This document shows, one piece after another, positions 50,945 through 60,442 of a DNA stretch of 64,000 nt. This stretch comes from Brevundimonas intermedia (lineage in GTDB: Bacteria; Pseudomonadota; Alphaproteobacteria; Caulobacterales; Caulobacteraceae): the NCBI RefSeq assembly GCF_004614235.1, contig NZ_SPVH01000006.1:310001-374000 (forward strand), given 5' to 3'. The position numbers and the translations under genes were made by a program. The notes below the pieces were generated by a model. It worked only from the letters and a program-made list of their open reading frames with translations, did no database searches and was not told the origin of the DNA. Within the stretch, counting starts at the first letter, position 1; each line of letters opens with the position of its first letter.

Positions 50945-52341
50945 CAAGCAGCCTTTTGCTGGGAACTGAGACGACCCATCAGACTGTTCTGCTGGCCCGC
51001 AACGATCTCGACCGGAACGATCTGGCCGATCAGATGATCCGCGTCGTCGACGTGGACCGATTGCAGATATGGGGATCGACCGATGGCTTGGCGACGGTGG
51101 CCGTGTCGGCCGGGCTTGTCGAACAGCACATTCAGGGTCCGGCCCGCCTGGGCGAGGTTGAATGCGGTCTGCTGTTCGGTCAGCAGGGCGATCAGCCGGT
51201 GCAGTCGTTCCTTGGCGACCTCCGGCTCGACCTGTTTGCTCATGCCCGCCGCCGGCGTGCCGGGACGCGGCGAATAGGCGAAGGCGAAGGCCCCGGCGTA
51301 GTTCACGCGCCGCACCAGATCGAGCGTGTCCTCGAACTCCCGATCCGTCTCACCGGGGAAGCCGACGATGAAGTCGCCCGCGATGGCGATATCCGGCCGT
51401 GCAGTGCGGATGCGGTCGATCAGGTCGAAATATTTCTGACGCCCGTGCTTACGGTTCATCGCCCGCAGGATCCGGTCCGACCCCGCCTGAACCGGCAGGT
51501 GCAGATAGGGCATCAAGGCGTCCAGATCGCCATGGGCGGCGATCAACTCATCAGCCATGTCGTTGGGATGGCTGGTCGTATAGCGGATGCGGTCCAGGCC
51601 GGGGATCGCGGCCAGGGCATAGGCGAGTTCCGCCAGGGTCGCCTTCTTCCCGTCCGGCCGTTCGCCGTCATAGGCGTTGACGTTCTGACCCAGCAGAGTG
51701 ACTTCGCGCACCCCGCGCCCGGCCAGGCGCCGCGCCTCTTCCAGCACCGAGGCCAGCGGCCGCGACCATTCGGCGCCGCGCGTATAGGGCACGACGCAGA
51801 AGGTGCAGAACTTGTCGCAGCCTTCCTGCACCGTCAGGAAGGCGGTCGGCCCCTCGGTGAAGCGCGTGGCGGGCAGGGCGTCGAACTTGTCGTCGGGGGC
51901 GAAGTCGGCGCCGATCCGCTCGCCCCGCGCCCGCGCTGTGCGGGTCAACAGTTCGGGCAGCTGGTGATAGGCCTGGGGACCGACGACGATGTCCACGGCG
52001 GGCTGGCGACGCATGATCTCCTCGCCCTCGGCCTGGGCGACGCAGCCGGCGACGGCGATGGTCAGGTCCCTGCCCGTCTCGCGTCGGATGTCGCGCATCT
52101 CGCGCAGCTTGCCGAGCTCGGAATAGATCTTCTCGGCCGCCTTCTCGCGGATATGGCAGGTGTTCAGGATGACGAAGTCGGCGGCCTTCACATCGTCGGT
52201 GACGGCATAGCCGAGCGGGCGCAGCACGTCGGCCATGCGCTCGCTGTCATAGACGTTCATCTGACAGCCGTAGGTCTTGATGAACAGACGCTTCTCGGGC
52301 GCCGCCATCGCTTCGGCCGTTGGGACCAGGGTTTCAGTCAT
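50944..52341 (-). CDS. miaB: tRNA-2-methylthio-N6-dimethylallyladenosine synthase
   Basis: Radical SAM methylthiotransferase that modifies A37 of tRNAs reading UNN codons. The 465-residue protein has the N-terminal cluster cysteines in [24 protein letters not shown] and AGCVAQAEG, the radical SAM motif CDKFCTFC and a C-terminal TRAM domain. [14 protein letters not shown] is also typical. ATG 52341 is chosen; ATG 52362 is a seven-residue longer alternative, but AGGGG lies only one base before it. It follows fur on the same strand and overlaps phoH. Confidence 0.96.
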   Translation of the reverse strand: MTETLVPTAEAMAAPEKRLFIKTYGCQMNVYDSERMADVLRPLGYAVTDDVKAADFVILNTCHIREKAAEKIYSELGKLREMRDIRRETGRDLTIAVAGCVAQAEGEEIMRRQPAVDIVVGPQAYHQLPELLTRTARARGERIGADFAPDDKFDALPATRFTEGPTAFLTVQEGCDKFCTFCVVPYTRGAEWSRPLASVLEEARRLAGRGVREVTLLGQNVNAYDGERPDGKKATLAELAYALAAIPGLDRIRYTTSHPNDMADELIAAHGDLDALMPYLHLPVQAGSDRILRAMNRKHGRQKYFDLIDRIRTARPDIAIAGDFIVGFPGETDREFEDTLDLVRRVNYAGAFAFAYSPRPGTPAAGMSKQVEPEVAKERLHRLIALLTEQQTAFNLAQAGRTLNVLFDKPGRHGHRRQAIGRSPYLQSVHVDDADHLIGQIVPVEIVAGQQNSLMGRLSSQQKAA

Positions 52342-52400
52342 TGCGGGCTTATGATCGCCCATGCCCCTGACGACAAGGCGCGCCCCGACAAGACGGGCGT

Positions 52401-52886
52401 TCAGCCTGCATCCACATCGGCGGGATCGACCCGCGCGGCGTGGCGCGTGAAGATCAGGCCTTCGCGCTTGGACGGCTCGGCGCCCTCGATCGCCACGCCG
52501 TAAAGCTCCAGCTTGTGGCCGATCAGCTGGAAGCCCAGCCGTTCCGCGATCTCGGTCTTCAGGCGCTCGATCTCGGCGTCGAAGAACTCGATCACCTCGC
52601 CCGACTTGGTGTCGATCAGGTGGTCGTGGTGGTCGTCACCCGCTTCTTCGTAGCGGCTGCGGCCATCGCCGAAGTCATGCTTCTCGACCACGCCCGCCTC
52701 TTCGAACAGGCGCACGGTGCGATAGACGGTGGCGATCGAGATGTGGGGGTCGATGGCCGAGGCGCGGCGGTACAACTCCTCGACATCGGGATGGTCTTCG
52801 GCGTTCGACAACACGCGGGCGATCACCCGACGCTGTTCGGTCATACGCATGCCGCGGTCGGCGCAAAGTTTTTCGATCCGGTCCAT
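52401..52886 (-). CDS. fur: Fur-family ferric uptake regulator
   Basis: Iron-responsive repressor of 161 residues. The winged-helix DNA-binding domain ([38 protein letters not shown]) is followed by the metal-binding segment [13 protein letters not shown] and the second site residues in [12 protein letters not shown]. The protein has a single Cys (about residue 8), so the C-terminal CxxC zinc site of some Fur proteins is absent. Its position next to miaB and rimI matches other Caulobacterales. A repressor acting on the neighbouring genes is not indicated. Confidence 0.93.
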   Translation of the reverse strand: MDRIEKLCADRGMRMTEQRRVIARVLSNAEDHPDVEELYRRASAIDPHISIATVYRTVRLFEEAGVVEKHDFGDGRSRYEEAGDDHHDHLIDTKSGEVIEFFDAEIERLKTEIAERLGFQLIGHKLELYGVAIEGAEPSKREGLIFTRHAARVDPADVDAG

Positions 52887-52913
52887 GACCCTAGAATAGG
52901 GGCTAGGATCGCA

Positions 52914-53357
52914 TCAGGGAAGCGGCACGTTTGCCTGATCCACACAGAGATCGCGGCTCATCACCACAGCGTCCGTCCGCGACCCGTTGGCGGCCGCATA
53001 ATAGGCCTTTCGACGGCCGATCTGAATGAATCCGGCGTGGTCATAAAGGGCGCGGGCGGAGGCGTTGTCCTCGGCGACTTCTAGGAACAGTCTTGTCGCC
53101 CCGGCTTGAGTAGCCGCCACGGCGCCCGTTTTCACAAGCCTCTTGCCGACCCCATGACGGCGTGCCGCAGGCACGACAGCCAAGGTCAGGATTTCCGCCT
53201 CGTCCAGTACGACGCGGATCAGGATGAAGCCGTCCGGTTCGACCGCCGTCAGGACGCCCGGCTGGGCCAGCAAGTCCGCGAATTCACTGTCCTTCCAAGG
53301 CGTCGAAAAAGCCTGCGCGTGCAGCTTGGCCAGCGCGTGCGGGTCAGGCGTGGTCAT
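52914..53357 (-). CDS. rimI: Ribosomal protein S18-alanine N-acetyltransferase
   Basis: A GNAT-fold acetyltransferase of 147 residues. The acetyl-CoA-binding motif A reads VVPAARRHGVGKRLV (about 80-95), and ATRLFLEVAEDNASARALYDHAG follows. It starts MTTPDPHALAKLHAQAFSTP. The ATG overlaps the tsaB stop by four bases (53354-53357), the usual tsaB-rimI pair. The S18 target is inferred from the family; some homologues act on other proteins. Confidence 0.9.
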   Translation of the reverse strand: MTTPDPHALAKLHAQAFSTPWKDSEFADLLAQPGVLTAVEPDGFILIRVVLDEAEILTLAVVPAARRHGVGKRLVKTGAVAATQAGATRLFLEVAEDNASARALYDHAGFIQIGRRKAYYAAANGSRTDAVVMSRDLCVDQANVPLP

Positions 53358-54034
53358 GACGCCGGTTGGCGCGGCTGGCCCGGCAGGCGGCTGGGCGGGG
53401 TGGCGTCGGGCGCGCGCAGATACAGCGGGCGGGGCGGATGCATCGCCGGATCGGCGGCGGCGGCGAGACGAGCCAGGGCTTCCGGCGACGGGGCGACGCG
53501 GTCGTCGATACGGGCGAACTTCAGGTCGGGGAAGGCTTCCGCCAGCACCGCTGCGCCATTGCCGATCAGGGCGACGTTGGAACCGATTTCGGCGACCCGT
53601 CGCGCTGCTTCATCCAGCGAAAGGGCTTCGTCCGGTCCAAGCGCTGAACCGTTCGTGAACAGCCGGGCGTAAACCTGACCCCGTCGGGCGTCGATCAGGG
53701 CCGCGACCGGCCCTGCAGCGTTATCAAGAGACGCGGCGAGGGCGTCCAGCGCGGAAATGCCGACCACGGGCCGATCCAGCGCCGCGCCCAGACCCTGAGC
53801 GAAGGCCAGGCCGACACGCAGGCCTGTGAACGACCCCGGTCCGACCGTGACGCCGACCCGGTCCAGGCTGTCGAAGCCGCCGCCGGCCTCCGCCATCACG
53901 TCGCGAACCAGTCCGCCGATCCGTTCCTGATGGCCCTTGGTCATCGGTTCAAACCGCACGGCCAGGGCAAGGCCGTCCTCGAACACCGCCGCCGTGCAGG
54001 CGCCAAGCGCCGTATCGATCACCAGAAGTCTCAT
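53354..54034 (-). CDS. tsaB: tRNA threonylcarbamoyladenosine biosynthesis protein TsaB
   Basis: Partner of TsaD and TsaE in making t6A37 of tRNA. The 226-residue ASKHA-fold protein begins MRLLVIDTALGACTAAVFED and contains VTVGPGSFTGLRVGLAFAQGL, GISALDALAASLD and ALIDARRGQVYARLF, all characteristic. It lacks the zinc-binding histidines of TsaD, as expected. A hairpin (54035-54055) sits directly before the ATG, overlapping the upstream XRE gene stop. Confidence 0.95.
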   Translation of the reverse strand: MRLLVIDTALGACTAAVFEDGLALAVRFEPMTKGHQERIGGLVRDVMAEAGGGFDSLDRVGVTVGPGSFTGLRVGLAFAQGLGAALDRPVVGISALDALAASLDNAAGPVAALIDARRGQVYARLFTNGSALGPDEALSLDEAARRVAEIGSNVALIGNGAAVLAEAFPDLKFARIDDRVAPSPEALARLAAAADPAMHPPRPLYLRAPDATPPSRLPGQPRQPAS

Positions 54035-54044
54035 GAGCGGCCTT

Positions 54045-54452
54045 CTAGGCCGCTCTGGCGAGAACCTCCACCAGTCGTGTCAGGGCTTGGCGTACGGCGC
54101 GGTCGTCGATGCGGGAAAAGCCGTCGGCCATGGCGCGTCCCTCGGCCGTCGCGGCCAGGGACCGGATCACCACAAGCTCAGGCGTGGCGCTCTCGTTCGG
54201 GCGATCCGGAAAGAAGGCTTCGACGGGAAGTCCCAACGCGATAGCCAGGCGATGCAGACGCGCCGCCGAAATGCGATTCTTTCCGCCTTCGTATTTCTGA
54301 AGTTGCTGGCAACTGACGCCGACCATCTCGCCAAGAACCGTTTGGGACAGTCCGAGCGCCGTGCGCCGCGCCATGATCCGTGCCCCGACCAGAACGTCCA
54401 GAGGCTCGACCGCGCGTGCCGTCTTGCGTGTTGTAGCGTCCGTTGTGTCCAT
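54045..54452 (-). CDS. XRE-family transcriptional regulator upstream of tsaB
   Basis: A 135-residue protein with HTH at about residues 20-75: VGARIMARRTALGLSQTVLG, VGVSCQQLQKYEGGKNRISA. The C-terminal half is Ala/Arg-rich and helical. Its HTH shares the pattern of the regulator at 47450-47854, and the two bracket the tsaB-lnt block. It ends 10 bases before tsaB, so it is probably part of that transcript. The upstream gap (54453-54500) has an AT-rich patch suitable for a promoter. Confidence 0.85.
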   Translation of the reverse strand: MDTTDATTRKTARAVEPLDVLVGARIMARRTALGLSQTVLGEMVGVSCQQLQKYEGGKNRISAARLHRLAIALGLPVEAFFPDRPNESATPELVVIRSLAATAEGRAMADGFSRIDDRAVRQALTRLVEVLARAA

Positions 54453-54500
54453 AAGAGGAAAGTTTCACAACCTTACCGAGAGTGCAACGTTTTCGTTTCA

Positions 54501-55082
54501 TCACTCCAGTCTGGCGATGACGGCGGACGTTCTCAGGATCAGGCGCCGCTCGATCGTCTCGACCTGGTCCAGCCCGCCCGCGCCCCGCACATGCATATGT
54601 TGGGCGTCCGCCTGCTCGAACAGCCGCACCCGCGTTGTCCCGTCCGTCATCTCGATCACGCAGCCCTGACCCTGGCGGGGCCACAGACCCGGTTCGCACT
54701 CCAGCACGACGCCCGGCTCGGCCCAGGGCGAAAGATCGGCGTTCAAAACCTCGATCCGGGTCCTGCGGGGGGAGCGGCCTTCGAAGGCGCGTCCCCGGCC
54801 TTCCACGCCCATGGGATCGGAGGCGGCCGTCGACCGTTCGGTCTGGCCGGACAGAAGCAAGGCCAGGGCGTCGGGACTGGAGTCGAGCGCGCCGGTCAGG
54901 CGGCGTTGCACGTCGGGCCGGAACAGGCCGGGGCGACGGCCGGATTCGTACAGGCCCCAACCCTGGCTGGTCATGTTGACTCGCGCGCCCGCCTCGGCCT
55001 GCGAGAGGCCGCGCTCGCGACGCAGGGCGGCGAGCGCCTCGCCGAGGCGGAGAACTTCAGGATCAGGAACGAAGCGTGGCAC
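54501..55082 (-). CDS. HTH regulator with a C-terminal domain resembling S24/LexA-type repressors
   Basis: A protein of about 193 residues. An XRE-type HTH lies at about 14-60 (ALAALRRERGLSQAEAGARV, TSQGWGLYESGRRPG). The C-terminal region (VLNADLSPWAEPGVVLECEP, GQGCVIEMTDGTTRVRLFE and TIERRLILRTSAVIARLE) follows the beta-rich pattern of phage-repressor C-terminal domains, but I see no convincing Ser/Lys protease pair. No ATG is available; GTG 55082 or TTG 55085 must start it. The target is unknown. Start and domain claim are moderate. Confidence 0.7.
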   Translation of the reverse strand: MPRFVPDPEVLRLGEALAALRRERGLSQAEAGARVNMTSQGWGLYESGRRPGLFRPDVQRRLTGALDSSPDALALLLSGQTERSTAASDPMGVEGRGRAFEGRSPRRTRIEVLNADLSPWAEPGVVLECEPGLWPRQGQGCVIEMTDGTTRVRLFEQADAQHMHVRGAGGLDQVETIERRLILRTSAVIARLE

Positions 55083-55137
55083 CAACTTAAGATGGCGCCC
55101 GACGACGAGTCTGGCGAGGACGAAACCGTTCTGTCGA

Positions 55138-55698
55138 TCAGATCGTCTGCTCGACCCGCGTCACTTCCGGCACATAGTGGCGCATCATCTGCTCGACGCC
55201 CGCCTTCAGCGTCGCCGACGACGAGGGACAACCGGCGCAGGCGCCGCGCATCCGCAGGTTCAGTACCCCGGTCGATTCGTCGAAGGAGTCGAACAGGATG
55301 TCGCCGCCGTCCTGGGCCACGGCCGGGCGAATGCGGCTGTCCAGCAGGGCCTTGATCTCGGCGACGATCTCGCTGTCGTCCTCAGCATGGCCGTCGGTCT
55401 CGCCGCTCGCGCCGCGCGTCAGCGGCTGGCCCGAGACGAAATGATCCATGACGACGCCCAGGATCGGCGCCTTCATCTCCGACCACTCCGGCCCCTGGGG
55501 CTGGCGGGTGACCGACACATAGTCGGCGCCGAAGAAGACGCCGTCCACGCCTTCCAACTCGAACAGGGCCTCGGCGAGTGGGGAGGCCGTCGCCTCGTCG
55601 ATGGTGCGGTATTCCAGCGCGGCGGCCGGCGAGACGTCGCGGCCGGGCAGGAACTTCAGCACGTTCGGATTGGGCGTGGGTTCGGTCTGGATGAACAT
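55138..55698 (-). CDS. NifU-like/Nfu iron-sulfur carrier
   Basis: Iron-sulfur cluster carrier of 186 residues. It has an N-terminal Nfu domain (FIQTEPTPNPNVLKFLPGRD) and a C-terminal NifU domain with the cluster-binding CxxC in RMRGACAGCPSSSATLK (about residues 150-165). VSVTRQPQGPEWSEMKAPIL is typical of this alphaproteobacterial type. ATG 55698 is preferred over 55746 because FIQTEPTPNP begins the domain. Confidence 0.9.
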   Translation of the reverse strand: MFIQTEPTPNPNVLKFLPGRDVSPAAALEYRTIDEATASPLAEALFELEGVDGVFFGADYVSVTRQPQGPEWSEMKAPILGVVMDHFVSGQPLTRGASGETDGHAEDDSEIVAEIKALLDSRIRPAVAQDGGDILFDSFDESTGVLNLRMRGACAGCPSSSATLKAGVEQMMRHYVPEVTRVEQTI

Positions 55699-55747
55699 GG
55701 GCGGGAGATGCGCTCGCCCCCGCCCCGTTGCAAGACCCCGCCCCAAC

Positions 55748-57316
55748 CTAGCGCCGTTTCAGCCCGCCCAGGATGCCGCGCATCAGTTCACGGGTCAGGG
55801 TGGATCCGGCGGTGCGCAACACCGACTTGGTCAGGGCTTCCATCGGCGTCTGGCGGTTGGAGGCGCGGGCACGGGGAGCCGGGGCCGGACGGGGCGCGGC
55901 GCGGGCCTGCTCCCTGGCCCGTTCCTTTTGCGCCTTCTCGTCAGCCTTCGCCTGGATTTCGGCAGCCTTGGCGGCGTCGGCTTGGGCCTTCGCTTGAGCT
56001 TGGGCTTGCGCCTCGGCCTGGTCGGCGGCGCTGTGGCGGTTAGCCAGGATTTCGGCGGCGGATTCGCGATTCAGAACTTGATCGTACAGACCGCGCACCG
56101 GGCTAGCGGCCATAATCGCCGCGCGTTCGGCGTCGGTGGCGGGGCCCAGGCGCGAGGCGGGCGGGCGGATCTTGGTGCGGGCCACGATGGTCGGCGCGCC
56201 CTTTTCGTCCAGCACCGAGACCAGGGCTTCGCCCACGCCCAGACCCTGAATAGCCTCGGCCGTGTCGAAGGCGGCGTTGACGCGGAAGCTCTGCGATGCG
56301 GCCTTCAGCCCCTTCTGTTCGGACGGCGTATAGGCGCGAAGGGCGTGCTGGATGCGGTTGCCCAGCTGGGCCAGGACGCTGTCGGGAATGTCGGCCGGGT
56401 TCTGGGTCACGAAATAGACGCCGACGCCCTTGGACCGGATCAGGCGGACGACCTGTTCGACCTTTTCCAGCAGGGCGCGCGGGGCGTCGTTGAACAGCAG
56501 GTGAGCCTCGTCGAAGAAGAAGACCAGGCGCGGCTTTTCCGGGTCGCCCACCTCGGGAAGTTGCTCGAACAGTTCCGACAGCAGCCACAGCAGGAAGGCC
56601 GCATACAGGCGCGGGCTGTTCATCAGTCGGGTCGAATCCAGCACATTGACCTGGCCCCGTCCGTCCAGACCGACGCGGATCATGTCTTCCAGTTTCAGGG
56701 CCGGTTCGCCGAAGAAGGCGTCGCCGCCCTGTTGCTCGACCTGCAACAGGGCGCGCTGGATCGAGGCGATGGAGGCGGGGGCGACATTGCCGACCTCGCG
56801 CCCGATCCGCTCGGCGTTCTCGCCGACATAGACCAGCAGGCTGCGCAGATCGTCTAGATCGAGCAGCAGCAGGCCTTCCTTGTCCGCCACGTGGAAGACG
56901 ACGGTCAGCACCCCCTCCTGCACGTCGTTCAGGTTCAGCATCCGCGCCATCAGCACCGGGCCGATCTCCGACACCGTCGTGCGGATCGGGTGTCCCTTCT
57001 GGCCGTACAGGTCCCAGAACACGGTCGGCGCGGCGCGCGGCGTCAGGGTCAGGCCCATTTCGGTCGCGCGGGCGATCAGTTTCTCGTTCGGGGTTCCGAC
57101 CTGGGAAATGCCCGACAGGTCGCCCTTCACGTCGGCGCAGAAGACCGGCACCCCGGCGTCGGAAAACCCCTGGGCCATGATCTGCAATGTGACCGTCTTG
57201 CCCGTTCCGGTCGCGCCGGCGACGACGCCGTGGCGGTTGGCGCGGTTGAACAGCAGGCTTTCCGGCTGGTCGGCGTCGGACTGGCCGAGGAACAGGCCGG
57301 GCAGGGCGTCGGGCAT
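55748..57316 (-). CDS. HerA-like DUF853 ATPase
   Basis: A 522-residue P-loop ATPase of the DUF853 branch of the HerA/FtsK superfamily. Walker A is VAGATGTGKTVTLQIM at about residues 31-46, and Walker B is LVFFFDEAHLLF near 262-274. SKGVGVYFVTQNPADIPDSV and VLAQLGNRIQHALRAYTPSEQ are family typical. The C-terminal 100 residues are Ala/Glu-rich and likely coiled coil. Its role is unknown; DNA translocation or cell-envelope function are both proposed for relatives. It is divergent from the AI-2E-family gene. Confidence 0.85.
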   Translation of the reverse strand: MPDALPGLFLGQSDADQPESLLFNRANRHGVVAGATGTGKTVTLQIMAQGFSDAGVPVFCADVKGDLSGISQVGTPNEKLIARATEMGLTLTPRAAPTVFWDLYGQKGHPIRTTVSEIGPVLMARMLNLNDVQEGVLTVVFHVADKEGLLLLDLDDLRSLLVYVGENAERIGREVGNVAPASIASIQRALLQVEQQGGDAFFGEPALKLEDMIRVGLDGRGQVNVLDSTRLMNSPRLYAAFLLWLLSELFEQLPEVGDPEKPRLVFFFDEAHLLFNDAPRALLEKVEQVVRLIRSKGVGVYFVTQNPADIPDSVLAQLGNRIQHALRAYTPSEQKGLKAASQSFRVNAAFDTAEAIQGLGVGEALVSVLDEKGAPTIVARTKIRPPASRLGPATDAERAAIMAASPVRGLYDQVLNRESAAEILANRHSAADQAEAQAQAQAKAQADAAKAAEIQAKADEKAQKERAREQARAAPRPAPAPRARASNRQTPMEALTKSVLRTAGSTLTRELMRGILGGLKRR

Positions 57317-57415
57317 TAAGTGTCTCCGATGGCGTCTCGACGAAAGGTCTAGCGCGTTCCAAACGCGCTCGGAACAGCGATTGACGCCGAAGCCGGGCGG
57401 TTCGACAACACAGAC

Positions 57416-58555
57416 ATGAAAAGCCCCGTCGCCATGCCGTCCTCGGCCGTGTCCCGCAACGCCCTGGGCATCATCGCCACGGTGGCGGCAGGAGCGGCCG
57501 TCTACTGGTTGCGGGACATCCTGACCCCGCTGGCCATGGCCATCTTCCTGCTGATCATGATCGACGGGGTGAAGCGTTCGGTCGAGGCGCGGACGCCGCT
57601 GAACAGCCGCATGGCCGGGATCGCGGCCCTGACCCTGGTGGTGCTGGCCTTCTTCGCCTCGATCGCCATTATCGTGAACGGCGCGGCCGGCTTCTTCGGC
57701 GAGGCGTCGGGCGTGTCCCAGAACATCGGCCCGCGCATCGATCAGATCATTCGCGACGTCTATGGCGTCGTGCGGCTGGCCAATCCGCCGACGGCCCAGG
57801 ATCTGATCAACGGCGTCGACGTGCGCGGTTATCTGACGTCGCTGGCCTTCCAGGTGCAGGGCATCGCTTCGGGCGCCTTTTTCGTCCTGATCTATCTGGG
57901 CTTTCTCCTGGCCTCCCAGATCGGGTTCCGGCGCAAGATCATCGCCATGTTCCCGTCCGAGGCCCAGCGCGACGAGGCCGTGGCGGTGTTCCAGCGTGTG
58001 CGCGGCGGGGTCGAGGGCTATATCTGGGTGCAGTCGGTGACAGGGGCGATGATCTGCGTCGTGGCCTGGATCCTGATGCGGGCCGTCGGGCTTCAGAACG
58101 CCGAGTTCTGGACCTTCGTCATCTTCATCGTCGGCTTCATTCCCGTGCTGGGCGGTGCGGTCGCAGGTCTGGCGCCGCCGCTGTTCGCCCTGGTCCAGTT
58201 CGAAAGCTACTGGCCGGCGGCGGTGCTGCTGGTGGGCCTGCAGGTCATCCTGTTCGTCGTCGGCAACTTCATCCAGCCGCGCATGCAGGGCGACAACCAG
58301 AACATCGACCCGGTCGTGGTGCTGCTGGCCCTGGCCTTCTGGGGCAAGATGTGGGGCGTGGTCGGCATGTTCCTGTCCACGCCGCTGGCGGTCATGGCCA
58401 TGGCGATCCTGGCCGAGTTCCAGGGCTCGCGCTGGATGGCGATCCTGCTGTCCGGCGACGGCGAGCCCTATGCGGATGAGACCCAGAAGACCGCAGCGGC
58501 GAAACCGAGCCGACGCAAGCCCCGGCCCAAGCCGGAAACTGCGCCGGAAGTCTGA
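57416..58555 (+). CDS. AI-2E family transporter
   Basis: A 379-residue membrane protein with about eight helices of the AI-2E/PerM superfamily. The family pattern shows in the N-terminal VYWLRDILTPLAMAIFLLIM, a soluble segment at about 80-150, QSVTGAMICVVAWILMRAVG and the C-terminal GNFIQPRMQGDNQNIDPVVV with FWGKMWGVVGMFLSTPLAVM. The C-terminus is basic and rich in Pro/Lys. Members export diverse compounds or sodium; quorum signals are not implied. Its stop abuts the convergent obgE stop. Confidence 0.88.
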   Translation: MKSPVAMPSSAVSRNALGIIATVAAGAAVYWLRDILTPLAMAIFLLIMIDGVKRSVEARTPLNSRMAGIAALTLVVLAFFASIAIIVNGAAGFFGEASGVSQNIGPRIDQIIRDVYGVVRLANPPTAQDLINGVDVRGYLTSLAFQVQGIASGAFFVLIYLGFLLASQIGFRRKIIAMFPSEAQRDEAVAVFQRVRGGVEGYIWVQSVTGAMICVVAWILMRAVGLQNAEFWTFVIFIVGFIPVLGGAVAGLAPPLFALVQFESYWPAAVLLVGLQVILFVVGNFIQPRMQGDNQNIDPVVVLLALAFWGKMWGVVGMFLSTPLAVMAMAILAEFQGSRWMAILLSGDGEPYADETQKTAAAKPSRRKPRPKPETAPEV

Positions 58556-59650
<1,095 letters not shown>

Positions 59651-59689
59651 TCATAGGTCATTAAGCGGCGCGATCCAGTCTCTTCGCCC

Positions 59690-60442
59690 ATGAACGTCTC
59701 GTCCGCCAGCGCCATGGTCAATGTCCTGAACGAGGGCCGCGTCCAGCGCGAGAAGGCGGCGGACGAGCGATCGGCCGCCCGGCTGCGCGACGCCAAGTCA
59801 GCGGTGGCGACGCTGAAACAGATGAATACCGACGCCTCGGATCAGAAGAAGGCCGCCGCCAAACAGCGGGTGGATCAGCTCAAGGCTCGGCTGCAGATGC
59901 TGAAGATGAGCAGTCCCGTCGATCCCAAGGTGCTGGCCCAGCTGGCGCGCGAACTGAAATCGGCGGTCAGCAGCTATGCAGGCGCGGGCGGGTCCGCCGG
60001 CGATCTAGGCGTGACGGCGACAGCCACCGCCTCGACCCCGTCGGCCGATACGGGTGCGGCTCAGGCCGAGTCAGGTGCCGATGCGGGTGCGGCCCAATCG
60101 GTTGCGACGGGTGTCGAGACGGAACAGGCGGGCGACCCTCAACAGGATGCGGCCGGATCGCCTGACAATCCTTACCAGCGCATGGCGCAAGACGCCGAGA
60201 TCAAGCTGGCCGATGCGTCACGGCGCGGCGCGGCCAGCCAGGCTGACAGGGACTTCCTGACCGACGTTCGCGGCCTGACCAATCAGATCAAAGCCCTGGC
60301 CAAACAGGCGACCGCTTCAAAGGCCGATCCGGTCGAACGGCGGGACGCAGAGGCGGCGGAAAAGGCCGCCGCCGATGCGCTCAAGACCATCGAGGATGCA
60401 GGCAAGGACTTGCGCGTCGGCGGGATTTTCCTGACGGTCTGA
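59690..60442 (+). CDS. Ala-rich coiled-coil protein of unknown function
   Basis: A 250-residue protein without a recognised domain. It starts MNVSSASAMVNVLNEGRVQR; residues about 18-95 are predicted as a long coiled coil (AADERSAARLRDAKSAVATL). An Ala/Thr/Ser/Asp linker (95-155) and a second helical segment (DNPYQRMAQDAEIKLADASR) follow. No signal peptide or membrane helix. GNDs of catalytic type are absent. It lies between the divergent obgE and the convergent aldehyde dehydrogenase gene. The composition resembles hypothetical proteins from other Caulobacterales. Confidence 0.65.
   Translation: MNVSSASAMVNVLNEGRVQREKAADERSAARLRDAKSAVATLKQMNTDASDQKKAAAKQRVDQLKARLQMLKMSSPVDPKVLAQLARELKSAVSSYAGAGGSAGDLGVTATATASTPSADTGAAQAESGADAGAAQSVATGVETEQAGDPQQDAAGSPDNPYQRMAQDAEIKLADASRRGAASQADRDFLTDVRGLTNQIKALAKQATASKADPVERRDAEAAEKAAADALKTIEDAGKDLRVGGIFLTV

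Noticed and set aside
54035..54055. Hairpin GAGCGGCC-TTCTA-GGCCGCTC considered as a terminator before tsaB
   Set aside because: It includes the stop codon of the XRE gene, lies next to the tsaB start and has no T-run; read-through is more likely, perhaps with translational control.
57374..57400. GGAAC before the AI-2E-family gene considered as an EcfG promoter
   Set aside because: No CGTT occurs at 15-18 bases from it.
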